DNA of 64,000 bases from Abelmoschus esculentus. Lineage: Eukaryota > Streptophyta > Magnoliopsida > Malvales > Malvaceae. The notes beneath the pieces are model-generated. The model was not told where the DNA came from and did not search any database. It was given only the letters and a program-made list of their open reading frames with translations. Position numbers and translations under genes: made by a program. Every line of letters begins with the position of its first letter. Within the stretch, counting starts at the first letter, position 1. Where the stretch lies: assembly GCA_035048815.1 (NCBI GenBank), contig JAUCBN010000055.1, positions 11,018,501 to 11,082,500 of the forward strand, read 5' to 3'. Positions 25,641 to 38,400 of the stretch are shown one piece after another.

Positions 25641-26030
25641 TTTAATTTTAAAAATTATAATAGAAAACCTAGATAAATGCCTAATTAAAAAGAACAACCC
25701 AATCGAATTGAATTGTGTCAAAATTCGGTGGGTTGAGGAAAACTACCATCCCTAAATTTTAACTACAGAAAATAACACAATCTTATTAATATAAATTATT
25801 GATAGTATTATAAAATAAAAGGATTAAATTGTCAAATTAAAGTATAAAGATCCGTTTTAAAATTTCAACATCGTAAAAGGACTAAAATAAAAATTATACC
25901 TTTTTCTAAATATGTTTGGCTACATTGGCGGTTGGCCAACACACGTAAAACAGTTCCCTCCCTCTTCGTCACCTCAAAACCAAAACCCTCAAAACCCCTA
26001 AATTCCGCATCATCGAATAAGCAAAAGAAG

Positions 26031-29000
26031 ATGAAAAACCTGAAGCTTTATTCGGAGATTACATTGAATCTTCAGTTACAATCAGAAGGCGAAGTGTTAC
26101 TGTTTTCAGCATATGATATCGAGAGAAATCGCTTCTTCTTTGCTTCCTCCTACAATCTTATTTACACACTCCATCATTCTTCACTCCAGGTCTGCTCCCT
26201 TTCTTCTCTCTTTCCTTTCCCTTTAACTACTTGATATTGTACCAGTAAATCATGGGTTGTTTTTAAAATCGAGAAATGGTTTATGGTTAGCTGAATCGAA
26301 TTTTAGGACTTCAGTTTTATCTCGAAAGGTTATGGTTAGCTTTTTAGGGAAGGAGCTAACCCTTTTTTTGTAATGCAAAATGGAGAATTTGTTATAAATC
26401 TAAGCGAGAAATGGTATCTTAATTTGAATTTTTTAGCCGAGAGGAATGCTGGTGAAATGTTTAGGAGAAAAATATCACTTAGTTATGTAGGGTTTATACT
26501 TTTGTTCTTTGAAATTTGTTTTTTTTTATTTGTTGTTGTTGTTGTACCATGTATACTTGTTGACATGAGTTAATAAATCTTTCAGAATGAACGGGCGTGG
26601 ACAAAAGCTCCGTTGCAAGCCAAAATGGATCCATTGGATTTGGAGCCTGAGGATGTCATTACTTCCTTTGATTATCTTATGGAGAAAGAGCACTGATAGT
26701 GGGTACTTCTAGTGGGCTTTTACTATTGCATTCTGTGGACAGAAGGGAAACCGAAGTTGTTGGTCGGGTTGAGGGTGGAGTCAAGTGCATTTCACCTAGT
26801 CCAGATGGAGACTTGCTTGGTGTAACCACTGGTTTCGGACAATTTCTGGTTATGACTCATGATTGGGATTTGTTGTATGATACTGCATTGGAGGACCACC
26901 CTGATGCAGATGACTGTAAGTAAGGACTTTCCTCCATTCTTCTCTGATTTCATTTTAGCTTATATCTCTAAACAATTTCTATGTATTGTACCCTTCAATC
27001 ATATATGTTGCTTTTGTCGTCTATTATATTGTACTTTTTATTGACTGGAACCTGGCTTCAGGTGAACCCAAATTTTCATCCAGAGAAATGTTTGGAAGTC
27101 CCATCACTTGGAGAGGTGATGGAAAGTATTTTGCCACTCTAAGCAAGGTGTTGAATTCATCTTCTTCGAATAAGAGGCTTAAGGTCTGGGAGCGGGATGC
27201 TGGAACAATTCATGCTTCCTCGGAGCCAAAGGATTTAAGAGGATCGATTTTGGAGTGGATGCCAAGTGGAGCGAAAATTGCTACTGTTTGTGACAGGAAG
27301 GCACAAAATGAGGGTCCATCAATTGTTTTCTATGAAAAAAATGGGTTAGAGAGAAACTCATTTAACATTGGCGAATCAGTTTATGCAAGTGTAGAACTTC
27401 TGAAGTGGAATTGCAGTTCTGATCTTCTTGCGGCTGTTGTCAGATCTGGAAATTATGATTCTGTTAAGATCTGTTTTTTCAGCAACAATCATTGGTATCT
27501 AAAGCATGAAATCAGATACCCGAGGAAAGATGGAGTTCGATTCATGTGGGATCCAATGAAGTCGCAACAATTAATTTGTTGGTCTCTTGATGGGCAGGTC
27601 ACAGTTTACAAATTCATCTGGGTAACAGCTGTCACGGATGAGTCAACGGCTTTAGTTATTGATGGCTCTAAGATACTTGTGACCCCCCTCTCTTTGTTCT
27701 TAATGCCACCTCCTATGCATTTATTCAGCCTTAATTTCCCATGTGCTGTTCGAGAAATGTCTTTTTATTCAACGACTGGTAAGAACTGCTTGGCTGCGTT
27801 TTTATCAAATGGCTGTCTCTGTGTTGCAGAGCTTCCTATGCCGGATACCTGGGAATCTCTAGAGGGAAAAGAATTTAGTGTGGAACCGTGTTCATCTGAA
27901 ACACCAGTGGGGTCCTTTGTACATCTTATATGGCTGGATTCACACATGCTTCTTGCTGTTTCTCATCACGGATTCAATCACAGCAATTGCTATTTTCAAA
28001 CCTCTTCAAATGAGGATAGGCTTCTTGGTTTCTATTTGCAGGAGATCGAGCTCGCTTGTTCTGAGGATAACGTCCCAGGTCTACCAACGTGCTCTGGCTG
28101 GCAAGCAAAAGTTTCATATCGGAGCTTGTTGGAAGGACTTGTAATGGGTATTACTCCCAATCCTTCTAAAAGATGTTCAGCTTTTGTCCAGTTTGATGGT
28201 GGAGAAGTTTTTGAATATGCATCTAAGTTGGGAATTAACAAACGAGATTTTAAACATGATGAGTTAAGGTTTTCTTCATCTTGCCCCTGGATGAATGTGG
28301 TTCTGGTTGGTGCAACTGAACCATCAAAGCTTTTGCTTTTTGGTCTTGATGATATGGGGAGGCTGCATGTCGGTAGGAAAATACTATGCAGCAACTGCAG
28401 CAGTTTCTCATTTTACTCTAATTTAGCTGACAATGTAATCACACATTTGATTCTTGCAACAAAACAAGATCTTCTCTTTATCGTGGACATTGATGATATA
28501 TTGCATGGAGAATTAGAATTAACATATGAAAACTTTATCCATGTTAGTAGCAAACGAAAGGAAGAGAAGAATATTAACTTCATAAATATTTGGGAAAGAG
28601 GTGCCAAAATCGTTGGTGTTTTACATGGAGATGAAGCTGCTGTCATATTGCAAACAAATCGTGGAAATCTGGAATGCATCTGTCCGAGAGAACTGGTGCT
28701 AGCCTCAATTGTCAATGCCTTGAACCAAAGACGCTTTAGGGATGCACTTCTTATGGTGAGGCGACACAGGATTGATTTCAATGTGATTGTTGATTATTGT
28801 GGATTGCATGTGTTCAATCAATTAGCTTCAGAGTTTGTCAGGCAAGTAAAAAATTTGAGTTACATAACTGACTTTGTTTGTGCCATTAAAAATGAAAATG
28901 TGGCAGAGAAACTTTACAAGAAGTTTCTCTCTGCACCATGCTGCAAGGAGCAAAAGGATCTATTAACCATTGAGTTCAAGGGTTCTGATACTAGTTTAGA

Positions 29001-30750
29001 TGTGAATAACAAGGTGTCATCAGTGCTTCTGTCCATAAGGAGGGCTCTTGAGGAACAAGTATCCGAAAGTCCCGCAAGGGAGCTGTGTATTTTGACCACT
29101 TTAGCTCTTAGTGACCCTCCTACTCTTGAAGAGGCTTTGGAGAGGGTAAAGATCATCCGGGAGAGGGAGTTAACAAGTTCTGATGATCCAAGACAAGTAA
29201 ATTACCCTTCTGCTGAAGAAGCTCTGAAACATCTTCTGTGGTTATCAGATTCAGAGGCCGTCTTTGAAGCTGCTTTGGGTCTTTATGATTTGAACCTTGC
29301 AGCTATTGTTGCACTGAATTCGCAGCGAGATCCTAAGGAATTTCTTCCCTTTCTCCAGGAATTGGAACATATGCCTATTCTCTTAATGCGCTATAACATT
29401 GACCTTAGGCTGCACAGGTTTGAGAAAGCTCTCAAACATATTGTATCTGCAGGTGATGCCCATTTCTCTGATTGCATGAACCTTATGAAGAAGAATCCCC
29501 AACTTTTTCCTCTAGGACTTCAGCTGATAACTGATCCTACCCGAAGAGGGAAAATCCTTGATTCTTGGGGAGATCATCTTAGTGATGAAAAATGCTTTGA
29601 AGATGCTGCTGCTACTTACTTGTGTTGCACCAATTTGCAAAAGGCTTTGAAGGCTTATCGTGAATGTGGTAACTGGAGTGGCATGCTGACAGTTTCGGGG
29701 CTGTTAAAGCTGGAAAAGAGTGAAGTAATGCAACTGGCTCATGAACTTTATGAAGAACTCCAAGCTCTTGGAAAACCTGGAGAAGCTGCCAAGATTGCTT
29801 TGGAATATTGTGGAGATGTTAATGCCGGGATTAATTTGCTAATCAGTGCACGAGACTGGGAGGAGGCTTTGAGGGTTGCCTTTTTGCATAGCAGAGAGGA
29901 TTTAGTCTCATTGGTGAAAAATGCAGCACTGGAATGTGCAAGCAGCCTAATAGATGAATACAAGGAAGGGCTGGAGAAAGTGGGGAAATATTTGACTCGC
30001 TATTTAGCTGTTCGGCAAAGAAGGTTGCTTCTTGCAGCAAAGCTGCAGTCAGAGGAAAGGTCGGTAAATGACCTCGATGATGATACCGCTTCAGAAGCTA
30101 GTAGCACATTCAGTGGAATGAGTGTCTACACCAGAGGGTACGTGTTCTGCATATTCTGCGTTTTACGTTTAACTTCCTAGCTTGTTGCAGAAAATGTACT
30201 GTTTTGCTGTTTTCTATTTCCGTTCATTTCTGAATGCGCCGCTGTTTCCTTCCTGCATTAACAGGACAAGAAAAAGCACTGCTGCTTCAACTGCCTCAAC
30301 CGCAGCTAGCAAGGCTAGAGATACAAGGCGTCAGCGAAGTAGAGGAAAAATTCGTCCAGGCAGGTGTGTGGTAATTCAAATATCGATCCTTGCTTATATC
30401 TATATTTTGGTGATACCATTTCTTTACATTATAGCCCGGGCGAGGAGATGGCTCTTGTAGAACACTTGAAAGCCATGTCCCTAACAGCTGGAGCATTGAA
30501 GGAATTGAAGTCGTTGTTGGTTATTCTAATAATGCTTGGTGAGGAAGAAACTGCTCGAAAGGTGCAACATGTGGGAGGGAACTTTCAACTTTCGCACATG
30601 GCTGCAGTCAGACTAGCTGAAGATACATTGTACGATGATACCATAAATGAGCATGCTCATACTTTGGAGCGATATCTACAGAAAGTGAGAACGGAACTGC
30701 AGGATTCAGATGCTTTTTCATGGTGCTGTCGAGTATTCCTTTCTCCTTGA
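26031..30750 (+). CDS. ELP1: Elongator complex subunit 1 (ELP1/ELO2, IKI3 family) with a one-base frameshift
   Basis: Exons: 26031-26189, 26586-26915, 27062-30137, 30265-30363, 30435-30750, all with GT-AG borders. The protein begins MKNLKLYSEI, as in Arabidopsis ELP1. It then shows the N-terminal beta-propellers (GGVKCISPSPDGDLLG, SPITWRGDGKYFA), the helical C-terminal half (PSAEEALKHLLWL, LYDLNLAAIVALNSQRDPKE, RYLAVRQRRLLLAAKL), a basic tRNA-binding stretch (RDTRRQRSRGKIRPG) and the tail SDAFSW. With one base restored it would be about 1326 residues, close to the 1319 of Arabidopsis. As given, exon 2 lacks one base after the GAG ending at 26690 (EKE-[A]-LIVGTSS), so translation stops at TGA 26694-26696 after 89 codons. 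ELP1 is the scaffold of the Elongator complex, which modifies wobble uridines in tRNA and affects transcription. A sequencing or assembly error and a true null allele are both possible. Confidence 0.93.
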
Positions 30751-31638
30751 CAGGTTCCCAATGACCCTCGGTTTGAAATTCTGCATTCTTGAACTATATC
30801 TTATCTTATTTTATTTTCTGTGGACTGCGTCTTCATAATCGATGCATGTTTTAACTTTCTGGCCGCTACAGTGTCAAAACCATTTTTAACTAACTTAATT
30901 TCGAATCTTACATCTCTCTCGTAGTTCCCTATCTTGTAAACATGCATGCCCCTTGTCCATGAACATACATCAACAATAAAATGCATTGCCATAATTTTTC
31001 ATTTTCTTCATGATTCGTTCTTCAAACACATAGCTTCGGCATTCATGTCAGGAGTTACAGGCACAAGGGGACGTGGATGATGCGCATTGAGCCGAGAGAA
31101 GCCGGGATATAACAGGCATTGATTATTTATTCCATGGAAGTAGGTTTCAGAACTCCCACCCTTCATTTCTTTGGCATTAGAAACTTGAATGGATACCAGC
31201 TTCTTGGTCAAGTATGTTTTTGTTTTGAGTTTTATTAATAGATGGGTAACTAGGGTTTTGTACTTCAAGTATTCTATACTTGGATGGAATCAAATTGTCG
31301 ATTGAAACACAGTTTCTTTTACTTTGATAATGGATGTCTTTGTGATATTTGAATAAAGGGTGATATTTTAATATATCATGGTTCTTTTATGTATGGAATC
31401 AATAATCAAATATATTTATTTAATTGTTTTTTCAATTATTTTTTTTATTAAGTGAATCTTCATTAATATTTATTATATATTAAAATTAAAGTAATTTTTA
31501 TCCATATTTATTATAGATGACATAGCGAACAAAATCTATCTAATAATTTATCAATTTTAACTACATTTTAAGAAAAAACAATGAGGATTATAGTGATTGT
31601 CCTTTCACAGTTTGGCTACCCGGAGGATCAATTTAAGT
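30751..31638. other. ELP1 3' region and AT-rich spacer
   Basis: This holds the 3' untranslated region of ELP1, with AATAAA-like words near 30975, followed by AT-rich DNA. No gene is supported. Confidence 0.5.
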
Positions 31639-31938
31639 AGACATTACGAATGTTACATAACGTGTAACGATTGATGCAGTTGTGATTTGTATTTAAAATT
31701 TTATAATTTTTTAAAATATTATTTATATGTACATTTTATAACGTTGATAATCTTTTATAGAATAATATGCATTTAGTTGGTATGAATGAAAACTTTGAGA
31801 TGATTCATTAATTTTATTATCATTTGTAGTTAGACTATGCAATGTTAAACTTACAAATGAATCATAAAAGTGTTTTATTTATGAAGAATTATATTTTAGA
31901 TCATTTTTTGATGTTTTATTGTTGTGATGCGGTGTTAC
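31639..31938. repeat. Left part of a dispersed repeat, split by the LTR element
   Basis: This sequence (for example CATAACGTGTAACGATTGAT near 31657, then CATTTGTAGTTAGACTATG and GTTTTATTGTTGTGATGCGG) is found again, inverted, at 61745-62430. The match resumes at 42228 after the LTR element, for example in GTTTTGTACC followed by AAAAAT. The last five bases, GTTAC, are the target duplication of the LTR element. Confidence 0.7.
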
Positions 31939-33902
31939 TGTCGCGACCATTTTAAAACCGAAACGTGTGAAAAATAGCCTGACGAATGAATTTTGAAAAA
32001 TCGAATATTATTGCTTTTAATTGTTATCTATGAAAAATTAGAGTCATGTTAAAACGTGTATTCTTTTAATTTTGAAAATAACTTGGAGTCGCCACCGGCC
32101 ACTTTGGTGGGTCAGACACCATAAAACAAACCAGAGATTCATTTTGAAAAAACATTTGGGTTCGGGAGTCGGTTACGTGTAAGGACGACCCTTACCAACG
32201 CCCAAGATTGGTACCTTATTAATTACACGTGGCATTTTGGCATTTCGAATAATAACATTAATTTAATCCATCATTGTCGAATAAATATCGCTCGAATAAG
32301 AATATCCTTTTGGGTAAAAAGGTACATTTCTTTTAAATACGAGCTTTGAAAAAGACGTCCTAGAATAGGAAATCTTAACTCGTATTTAAAGAAATATAAA
32401 TTCTGACCCAAAAGGTTTTAAATGCATGATCGGTTTATTATTTGGTTCATTTTAAGTTCTAACCTAAAAAGGCTCCATTGATTAAATGTTTAAACCCTAT
32501 TAAATTATTAATTTCACCGGGTGTATTATGATAACGTTCGAATGCACGGATACTACCATTTTGACACCAAACAAAATTAATAATACTATTAGTGTTTCTA
32601 GTTTTGCCTAATTAATTTTATTAAATTCTAACCCTAAATTATTTACCATTTCTAAGTTTCGATGACGCGCCAAATACGATACCAAAGTACACTATTGGCC
32701 AACATAATGTTATTTCAAAACACTGACCACTTAGTGTATCCGAGATATATGATTAGAACGTCATCGTTACTAAATCATCTTCCTATTTAATTAATTATGT
32801 AATTAAAGTGACTAACCCTAAAAAGACTCTAATTTAATTATCTAAGTATAAATTAAGTGTTCACCTAAACAAAATATTCTATATGATTTTAAACTATGCA
32901 TACAAATGATTTAAATAAATAATTAAATAAAAACAATTAATTTATAAAAACAAAGGCCAAGCATGTTTCGGATCAAACAACATGAACTTTAGATGCATCT
33001 TTAATCCTAAAGTTCGCTTAAATCTTCAACAATAATAAGTTGATACTATTGTTGACAGAGATATAAACATCTGAAATGAATAAACGAAGTTCCATTCAAC
33101 TTTCTGAGTACACTGATCATACCTTTGGTCTAATAGCATTCAACTATTTAAAATAAATAAACATTGCTTTGAACAAGACTTACAAGTTTTTCATTAGAAT
33201 CGAACGAGTATGAATGTCTATTGGTGTCACACGTCTTTGCTTTGCTTTATTGAGTCGGGAATAGAAGCTTTGCTTTTTGGGGTGATCAAATGCACAGATC
33301 ATCTACAACAAAATGGTAGAATCCAAGACCAAGAATCCCAGGGGCCGAAAAGAAAAATGCCGAAGTCCCCTTTTGCAAAGATTGAAAATGGTCTTCATTT
33401 TCCCCCTTGTAAATGGCAGCTATGATTTTGCATACAAAACCAGGACCATAATTCCTCCAATCATTACCTTCATCATTGTCCTATCATCATTGCCTCATCA
33501 CTACACCATCATGCTTTAATCATTGCTTCCATAATTTCATCATTGCATCATCATTAGTTTAATCATAGCCTTCAATGATGGCAAAAACCATGGCCAAAAA
33601 ACCATCTTTCCTCCCCCTCTCAGTTTTCATCCATTTTTTCTTCGGTTTTTCCCCTCCCTTGTGCAGAGAACCCCCCTTTGCTCTTGTCAAAAACTGTCCC
33701 TCTTAATTGCCATGGAAATCCTTCATATAACTGGTCCTAACTGCCCCTCAATGGTAAAGTAACCACCTCACCTCTTATCCATTACTATTTTTTGTTTTTA
33801 TTATTTATGTATTTTATTTTTTATGAATATTATTTATTTATTTATTTATATTTACGTAGGCCTTATTTTATATTTGAACTCGGACGAAATTCGGGTATTA
33901 CA
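31939..33902 (+). repeat. 5' LTR (1964 bp)
   Basis: It starts TGTCGCGACC and ends TATTACA. By eye it differs from the 3' LTR at about nine substitutions and three small indels (1, 2 and 4 bases, which exactly account for the 7-base length difference). The 71-codon frame at 33210-33425 is present unchanged in both LTRs and is not a gene I recognise. Confidence 0.92.
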
Positions 33903-34001
33903 GCTGCCCCTCTTTGCTCAATGCTGTGGAACAGGAGACGAGCAAAGACTGAAAAGACACGAATTTCGTCTAAGTTTCCTGGCCTCTGTTACGCTAACAA
34001 A

Positions 34002-35444
34002 GCTTGAAGCTGTTCTTCTTATTATGAAATTCTTCAAGCAGGATACCTGTTATGGAACCCGAGGTTGTTCTTCTCATTACGAAATTCCTCGTATCCCCTG
34101 AAACCTGAAGCTGTTCTTCTCATTACGAAATTCTCCAGACCAAAGTGATGGAACCTGAGGCTGTTCTTCTTATTATGAAATTCCTCATATTCCAAGAAAG
34201 CTTGAATTGTTGTTTTGATTGTTTGTCTGAATTCTTTTTGAACCTTGAATTCTTCTCTGCAAAAAGAGAAACCATCAATTAATATAAATTCAACATGGAT
34301 TAAGTTGAAAAACTATCTTTTCATTTATCATCATCATCGCTTCCCTGTTCAAGATTGAACATTTTCGTTTGAACCCATTGTTGATTTAACCTGATTGATG
34401 TTGCTCAAGGTTTTATTTCCTGATGACCCGAAGGATTTAAGATCGAATTGCCTCCTTGATTGTGCAAACGATATCATCACTCCCGAAGGTGACGGCCCGA
34501 AGGACTTAACATCATGCCCGAAGGACTTATTGATGACCCGAAGGATTTAAAATCGAATTGCCACCTTGATTGTGCAAACGATATCATCACTCCCGAAGGT
34601 GACGGCCCGAAGGACTTAACATCATGCCCGAAGGACTTATTAATGACCCGAAGGATTTAGCATCATGCCCGAAGGACTTATTGATGACCCAAAGGATTTA
34701 ACAATGGAATATGGAGCTGTTCTTCTTATTACGAAATTCTCCATATCCACTGAAGAGTCTGAAGCTGTTCTTCTTATTACGAAATTCTTCAGACAAAAAG
34801 TGATGAAACCCGAAGCTGTTCTTCTTATTATGAAATCCTTCGTATCCCATCGAATTTGGAGCTGTTCTTCTTATTATGAAATTCTCCAAACTCATCAAGT
34901 GACGGAAATCGAGGTTGTTCTTCTTATTATGAAATTCCTCGTCTTCCAGGAAATATGGAGTTGTTCTTCTTATTATGAAATTCTCCAGGGTCTGAAGCTA
35001 TTCTTCTTATTATGAATTTCTTCAGACAAAAGGTGATGGAACCCGAAGAAGCTGTTCTTCTTATTATGAAATTCTTCGTATCCCATCGAATTTGGAGTTG
35101 TTCTTCTTATTATGAGATTCTCCAAACTCATCAAGTGACAGAAATTGAGGCTGTTCTTCTGATTATGAAATTCCTCGTCTCCTGGAAATCTGGAGCTGTT
35201 CTTCTTATTATGAAATTCTCTAGGGTCTGAAGCTGTTCTTCTTATTATGAATTTCTTCAGACAAAAGGTGATGGAACCCGAAGCTGTTCTTCTTATTATG
35301 AAATTCTTCGTATTTCATGAAATTTGGAGTTGTTCTTCTTCTTATGAAATTCTCCATGACCTGAAGTTGTTCTTCTTATTATGAATTTCTTCAGACAAAA
35401 GGTGATGAAACCTGAGGCTGTTCTTCTCATTATGAATTTCCTCG
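34002..35444 (+). repeat. Array of 20 hairpin units with constant loop and changing stems
   Basis: Twenty copies of a core beginning CTGTTCTTCTTATTATG (22 bases in the best units) are each bracketed by short inverted repeats whose sequence differs between units while pairing is kept. Examples: GCTTGAAG/CTTCAAGC (34002-34039), ATATGGAG/CTCCATAT (about 34709-34746), GTCTGAAG/CTTCAGAC (about 34755), TTTGGAG/CTCCAAA (about 34855), CGAGG/CCTCG (about 34908), TGAGG/CCTCA (about 34156). From 34755 on, five stem types recur in the same order with a higher-order period of 234 bases (cores at about 34764, 34998 and 35232). The array is split by a separate 110-bp tandem repeat. A few units pair imperfectly. 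Function unknown. Confidence 0.85.
34421..34690 (+). repeat. 110-bp tandem repeat of CCCGAAGGA words
   Basis: Exact period 110: unit starts at 34421, 34531 and 34641 (the last partial). Each unit is built of shorter repeats of the type CCCGAAGGACTTA or CCCGAAGGATTTA. It lies inside the hairpin array of the LTR element. No coding potential is evident. Confidence 0.85.
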
Positions 35445-38400
35445 TATTTTATGAAATTTGAATTGTTGTTGTTTGATTGTTCTTTCTCTGAATCATTTCT
35501 CATAGGTTTCTGAATCCTGTTTAACAGAAATATGATGCATTATTAGTATGTTCCTAATGCAAATATTTCTATTATGATGCATGAATGTTCATTGAAGACC
35601 ACTTGGGTAAACTTTCAGCTTTAGGGAAAGCTCATAAAGCGCCTTTTCAGGTTTTCACTTTAGATTTATTCTCTCTTTTTTTTTTTCTCTTTTTTTTTCA
35701 ACAAATGAAGTTTGTCACATTCTCTATGATGTTTGTTCTGGTTTTCAACATATTCTTCTCTTGTATTTTCAACCTTTGCACACCAAGAAAAATCCGTTCT
35801 AGGTGAGATTTGTTCTCTACTTTGAAGGAATTCACCATTTCCATTGCTTCGATTTTTGAATTTCTCATGATAGTATGTTCTTCTGACACACTTTTGTAGC
35901 ATTGCCCCCACTCGAACTTGAGCATAATTGTCTTGTTTTCTCATTCTGATATTCACCTTGTAGGGCTTCTTCGTCTTGTGATGTCTCAATAGTAACAATT
36001 TCCACACTTTGATGAATTGATCTGGCTATATTTTGCCCCAAATAATGGTCATTGCTCTTTCTTTGCTCCAAGTTTACTTGTGTTTCATCTTTGTTGCTCG
36101 AATATTTTTGCACTCTGAGCTTTATCTGTTTCTCATTTGACTTTTCGTCATTAATCACGTACCGAGGCCACCTTCTGTTCCGCTTGCACTTAAAGGGTTA
36201 GTACATCATAGTAATACCCATAAAATCCTTTGCTTTTCTTGTATCTAATCAATTTATCTGCAAGATGCTTGTTAGAATGTTAAGAGAAAAAGCTCAAAAA
36301 TAATTTTATTAATTTTGAAAACATTGAAAATTTTTGACTGTCATGACAAACAAGAAAACAAAATTAGGTCTTTAAATACCGAGTACAACAAAGCCTTTGA
36401 ACCAATTTGCAAAGATCAACTCCAATGTGACCTTTTTCCAATTCATTAAACTTTCAGGAAAAACATTATCATTTTCCTAATTTTATCCTGTTTAGGTGGC
36501 ACACTCACTAACTCACTATGCCCAATCTTACCCTCTTTTCTGATCTCGATCAAGCATTAGAAGACTAGAAATCCTTGAAGAAAGGTTAACACTGGTAAGC
36601 GGGATGTACTCTGAAGATTATCTCTCCTTGTTCTAATATCTGCGTATGGTCAAAATAGTCTTTTGTGACTTGTAATGTGGGCTATGGTTCATGGCTACCA
36701 AAGAAAGGATATATAGGCTCAAATAATTATTTAAGGGTAATAAAACCAAGGATCATTGTTGCATTGATCTGAATGTGCTATGATGAAATACTTTTCTCTT
36801 TTTTCTTTGTGGGTCACTCTAGACTGCCCTTTTTGGGGTTTTCACCCTAGAGGTCATTTCCTTTGAACCACTTCTTTTGTCCGTGGTTCATCTCATCAAA
36901 ATGTCTCACAAAATTTTCTTTTGTCGTTTGCTTCAACTTTAATGTCAACAATTTGAACTTGACTCCTCAGAAACAAACTCTTCCTCTTTTCTTTTCATTT
37001 TTTTTGTGTTGATTCAGAATATTCCTCATCACTCATCTTTTTCTTGGTTTCTCATTTCACCTTTATTTTTGCCCCTAATTCACAAGGCATCCTAAATGTA
37101 TTTCACATTCGAGCATATTTTTATCCTCTTTTGCCCCCAGTGTAAGGGTGATCCTTGGTTTGGGTTGAATCAAAAGAAAAATAACATCAGGTTCAAAGGG
37201 GATAACAAATGATATTTTCCTTTTCTTTCTTTGAGAAGGGAGATCAAGAAATGCCAAATATCATCCCATACTTGGATATTTCTGAAGAAAAGCAATCTTC
37301 AGTTGGACGAAGTTTTAGGTTATCACTTCATTCAAGGACTTTAGCCAACAATGCTTGAGAGGAAATTCACTCAAATTTGTATCTTGGATTTTCCCGTGAT
37401 TTCTAAACACTCATTAATGTTTTCCTTTTGGCCTAAATAAAGTAGAAACGAATCACATTATTGAAGTTGATCTCTGAATTTGATTTTAGAGCAATTCTAT
37501 AATTAGTATTCAAGACCTAAAAAAATGATGTTATTGATGATATACATATATATATGGGTGATAAAAAAAATTAACCCATAACAAAGAATCAAATGATTAA
37601 TGAATTAAAGAATCAAAGAATTAAAGAATCAAAGAATATGAATGTTTGCCACCTGAGAAAAATATATATGAAACAAGCATCATGAGCAAATAAATTAAAA
37701 TAACTTCCCTTGCAAAGGACCCCCAATGCTCGCGAGCAAAAGCAATTGGGATGATTCAGGGTATTACTCCGTAATGATCCCAAAAATGTAGACAAATCCC
37801 CTGTGATTCAATTGTATGTCATTCATCAAGAAAAACCGGAGTGAATTTTAACCATCCCATTTTTACCATCGACTTTCTTTTTCCTGTTTCTGCCTCAATG
37901 CTGAATTCTCAGGTTTTAAAGCATCAATATAACTTCTCTTTTGGCTGCTCTTTGTTTAGTATGAACTTCTTGGCTTTCATCTTCAGAATGGCACTAATAA
38001 TTTCATGACCTGACAAAATTTGTCCCACTTACATTGTTTAGGGTGAACAAATGCCAAAAAGTCTTCTCAATTTGTCGACATCATGGTTGAACATTTTATT
38101 GTTGCTTCCATAGCACAAAAATCTGGTCTTCTGAACTTTCTAAACTTTCTGTAGATGCCCCAACTATTTTGAATTGAACTTGATCATCTTTTCTCTTTTT
38201 GACTTCTTTTTGCATTTTTCTTTTTTCTTTTACTTTTTCTTTTGTGTTTTTTAAGAAAACCTTTCAAATTGAACCCTTGTATAAGATAAATTTCCATATC
38301 AATCTCTCGTATCTGCATTTCATCTGGATGTCTTTCTTTCTCAATCTCTTAGACTCTAGGCAATGTGAAAACTTGTGTCTGATTTTGAGACCGGCTGATC

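Larger units (their letters stand above)
23349..26030. other. 3' untranslated region and AT-rich intergenic DNA
   Basis: The 3' leader of the 1220-residue gene probably extends to about 24545, where an AATAAAG-type signal (CAATAAAGTAC) occurs. Beyond that lie AT-rich DNA and two related tRNA-like repeats. Short frames here do not resemble proteins. The last hundred bases are the 5' leader of ELP1. Confidence 0.5.

Noticed and set aside
26586..26915. Rescue of the ELP1 frameshift by an alternative splice site
   Set aside because: No GT-AG pair seen by eye removes the faulty position while keeping the conserved EKE...LIVGTSS blocks and downstream phase.
33210..33425. 71-codon frame repeated exactly at 41534-41749
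   Set aside because: Its conservation is explained by the two LTRs being nearly identical; it has no family features.
34665..35230. Open frames through the hairpin array (repeated AVLLIMKF peptides)
   Set aside because: They arise because the repeat core lacks stops in one frame; repeat structure, not protein, explains them.
34002..35444. CRISPR-like appearance of regular repeats
   Set aside because: Plant nuclear DNA, no conserved repeat with unique spacers, and a clear location inside an LTR element.
35666..36158. Minus frames of about 75-113 codons in the LTR element interior
   Set aside because: No gag, protease, reverse transcriptase or integrase motif; mostly Lys-rich translation of T/C-rich DNA.
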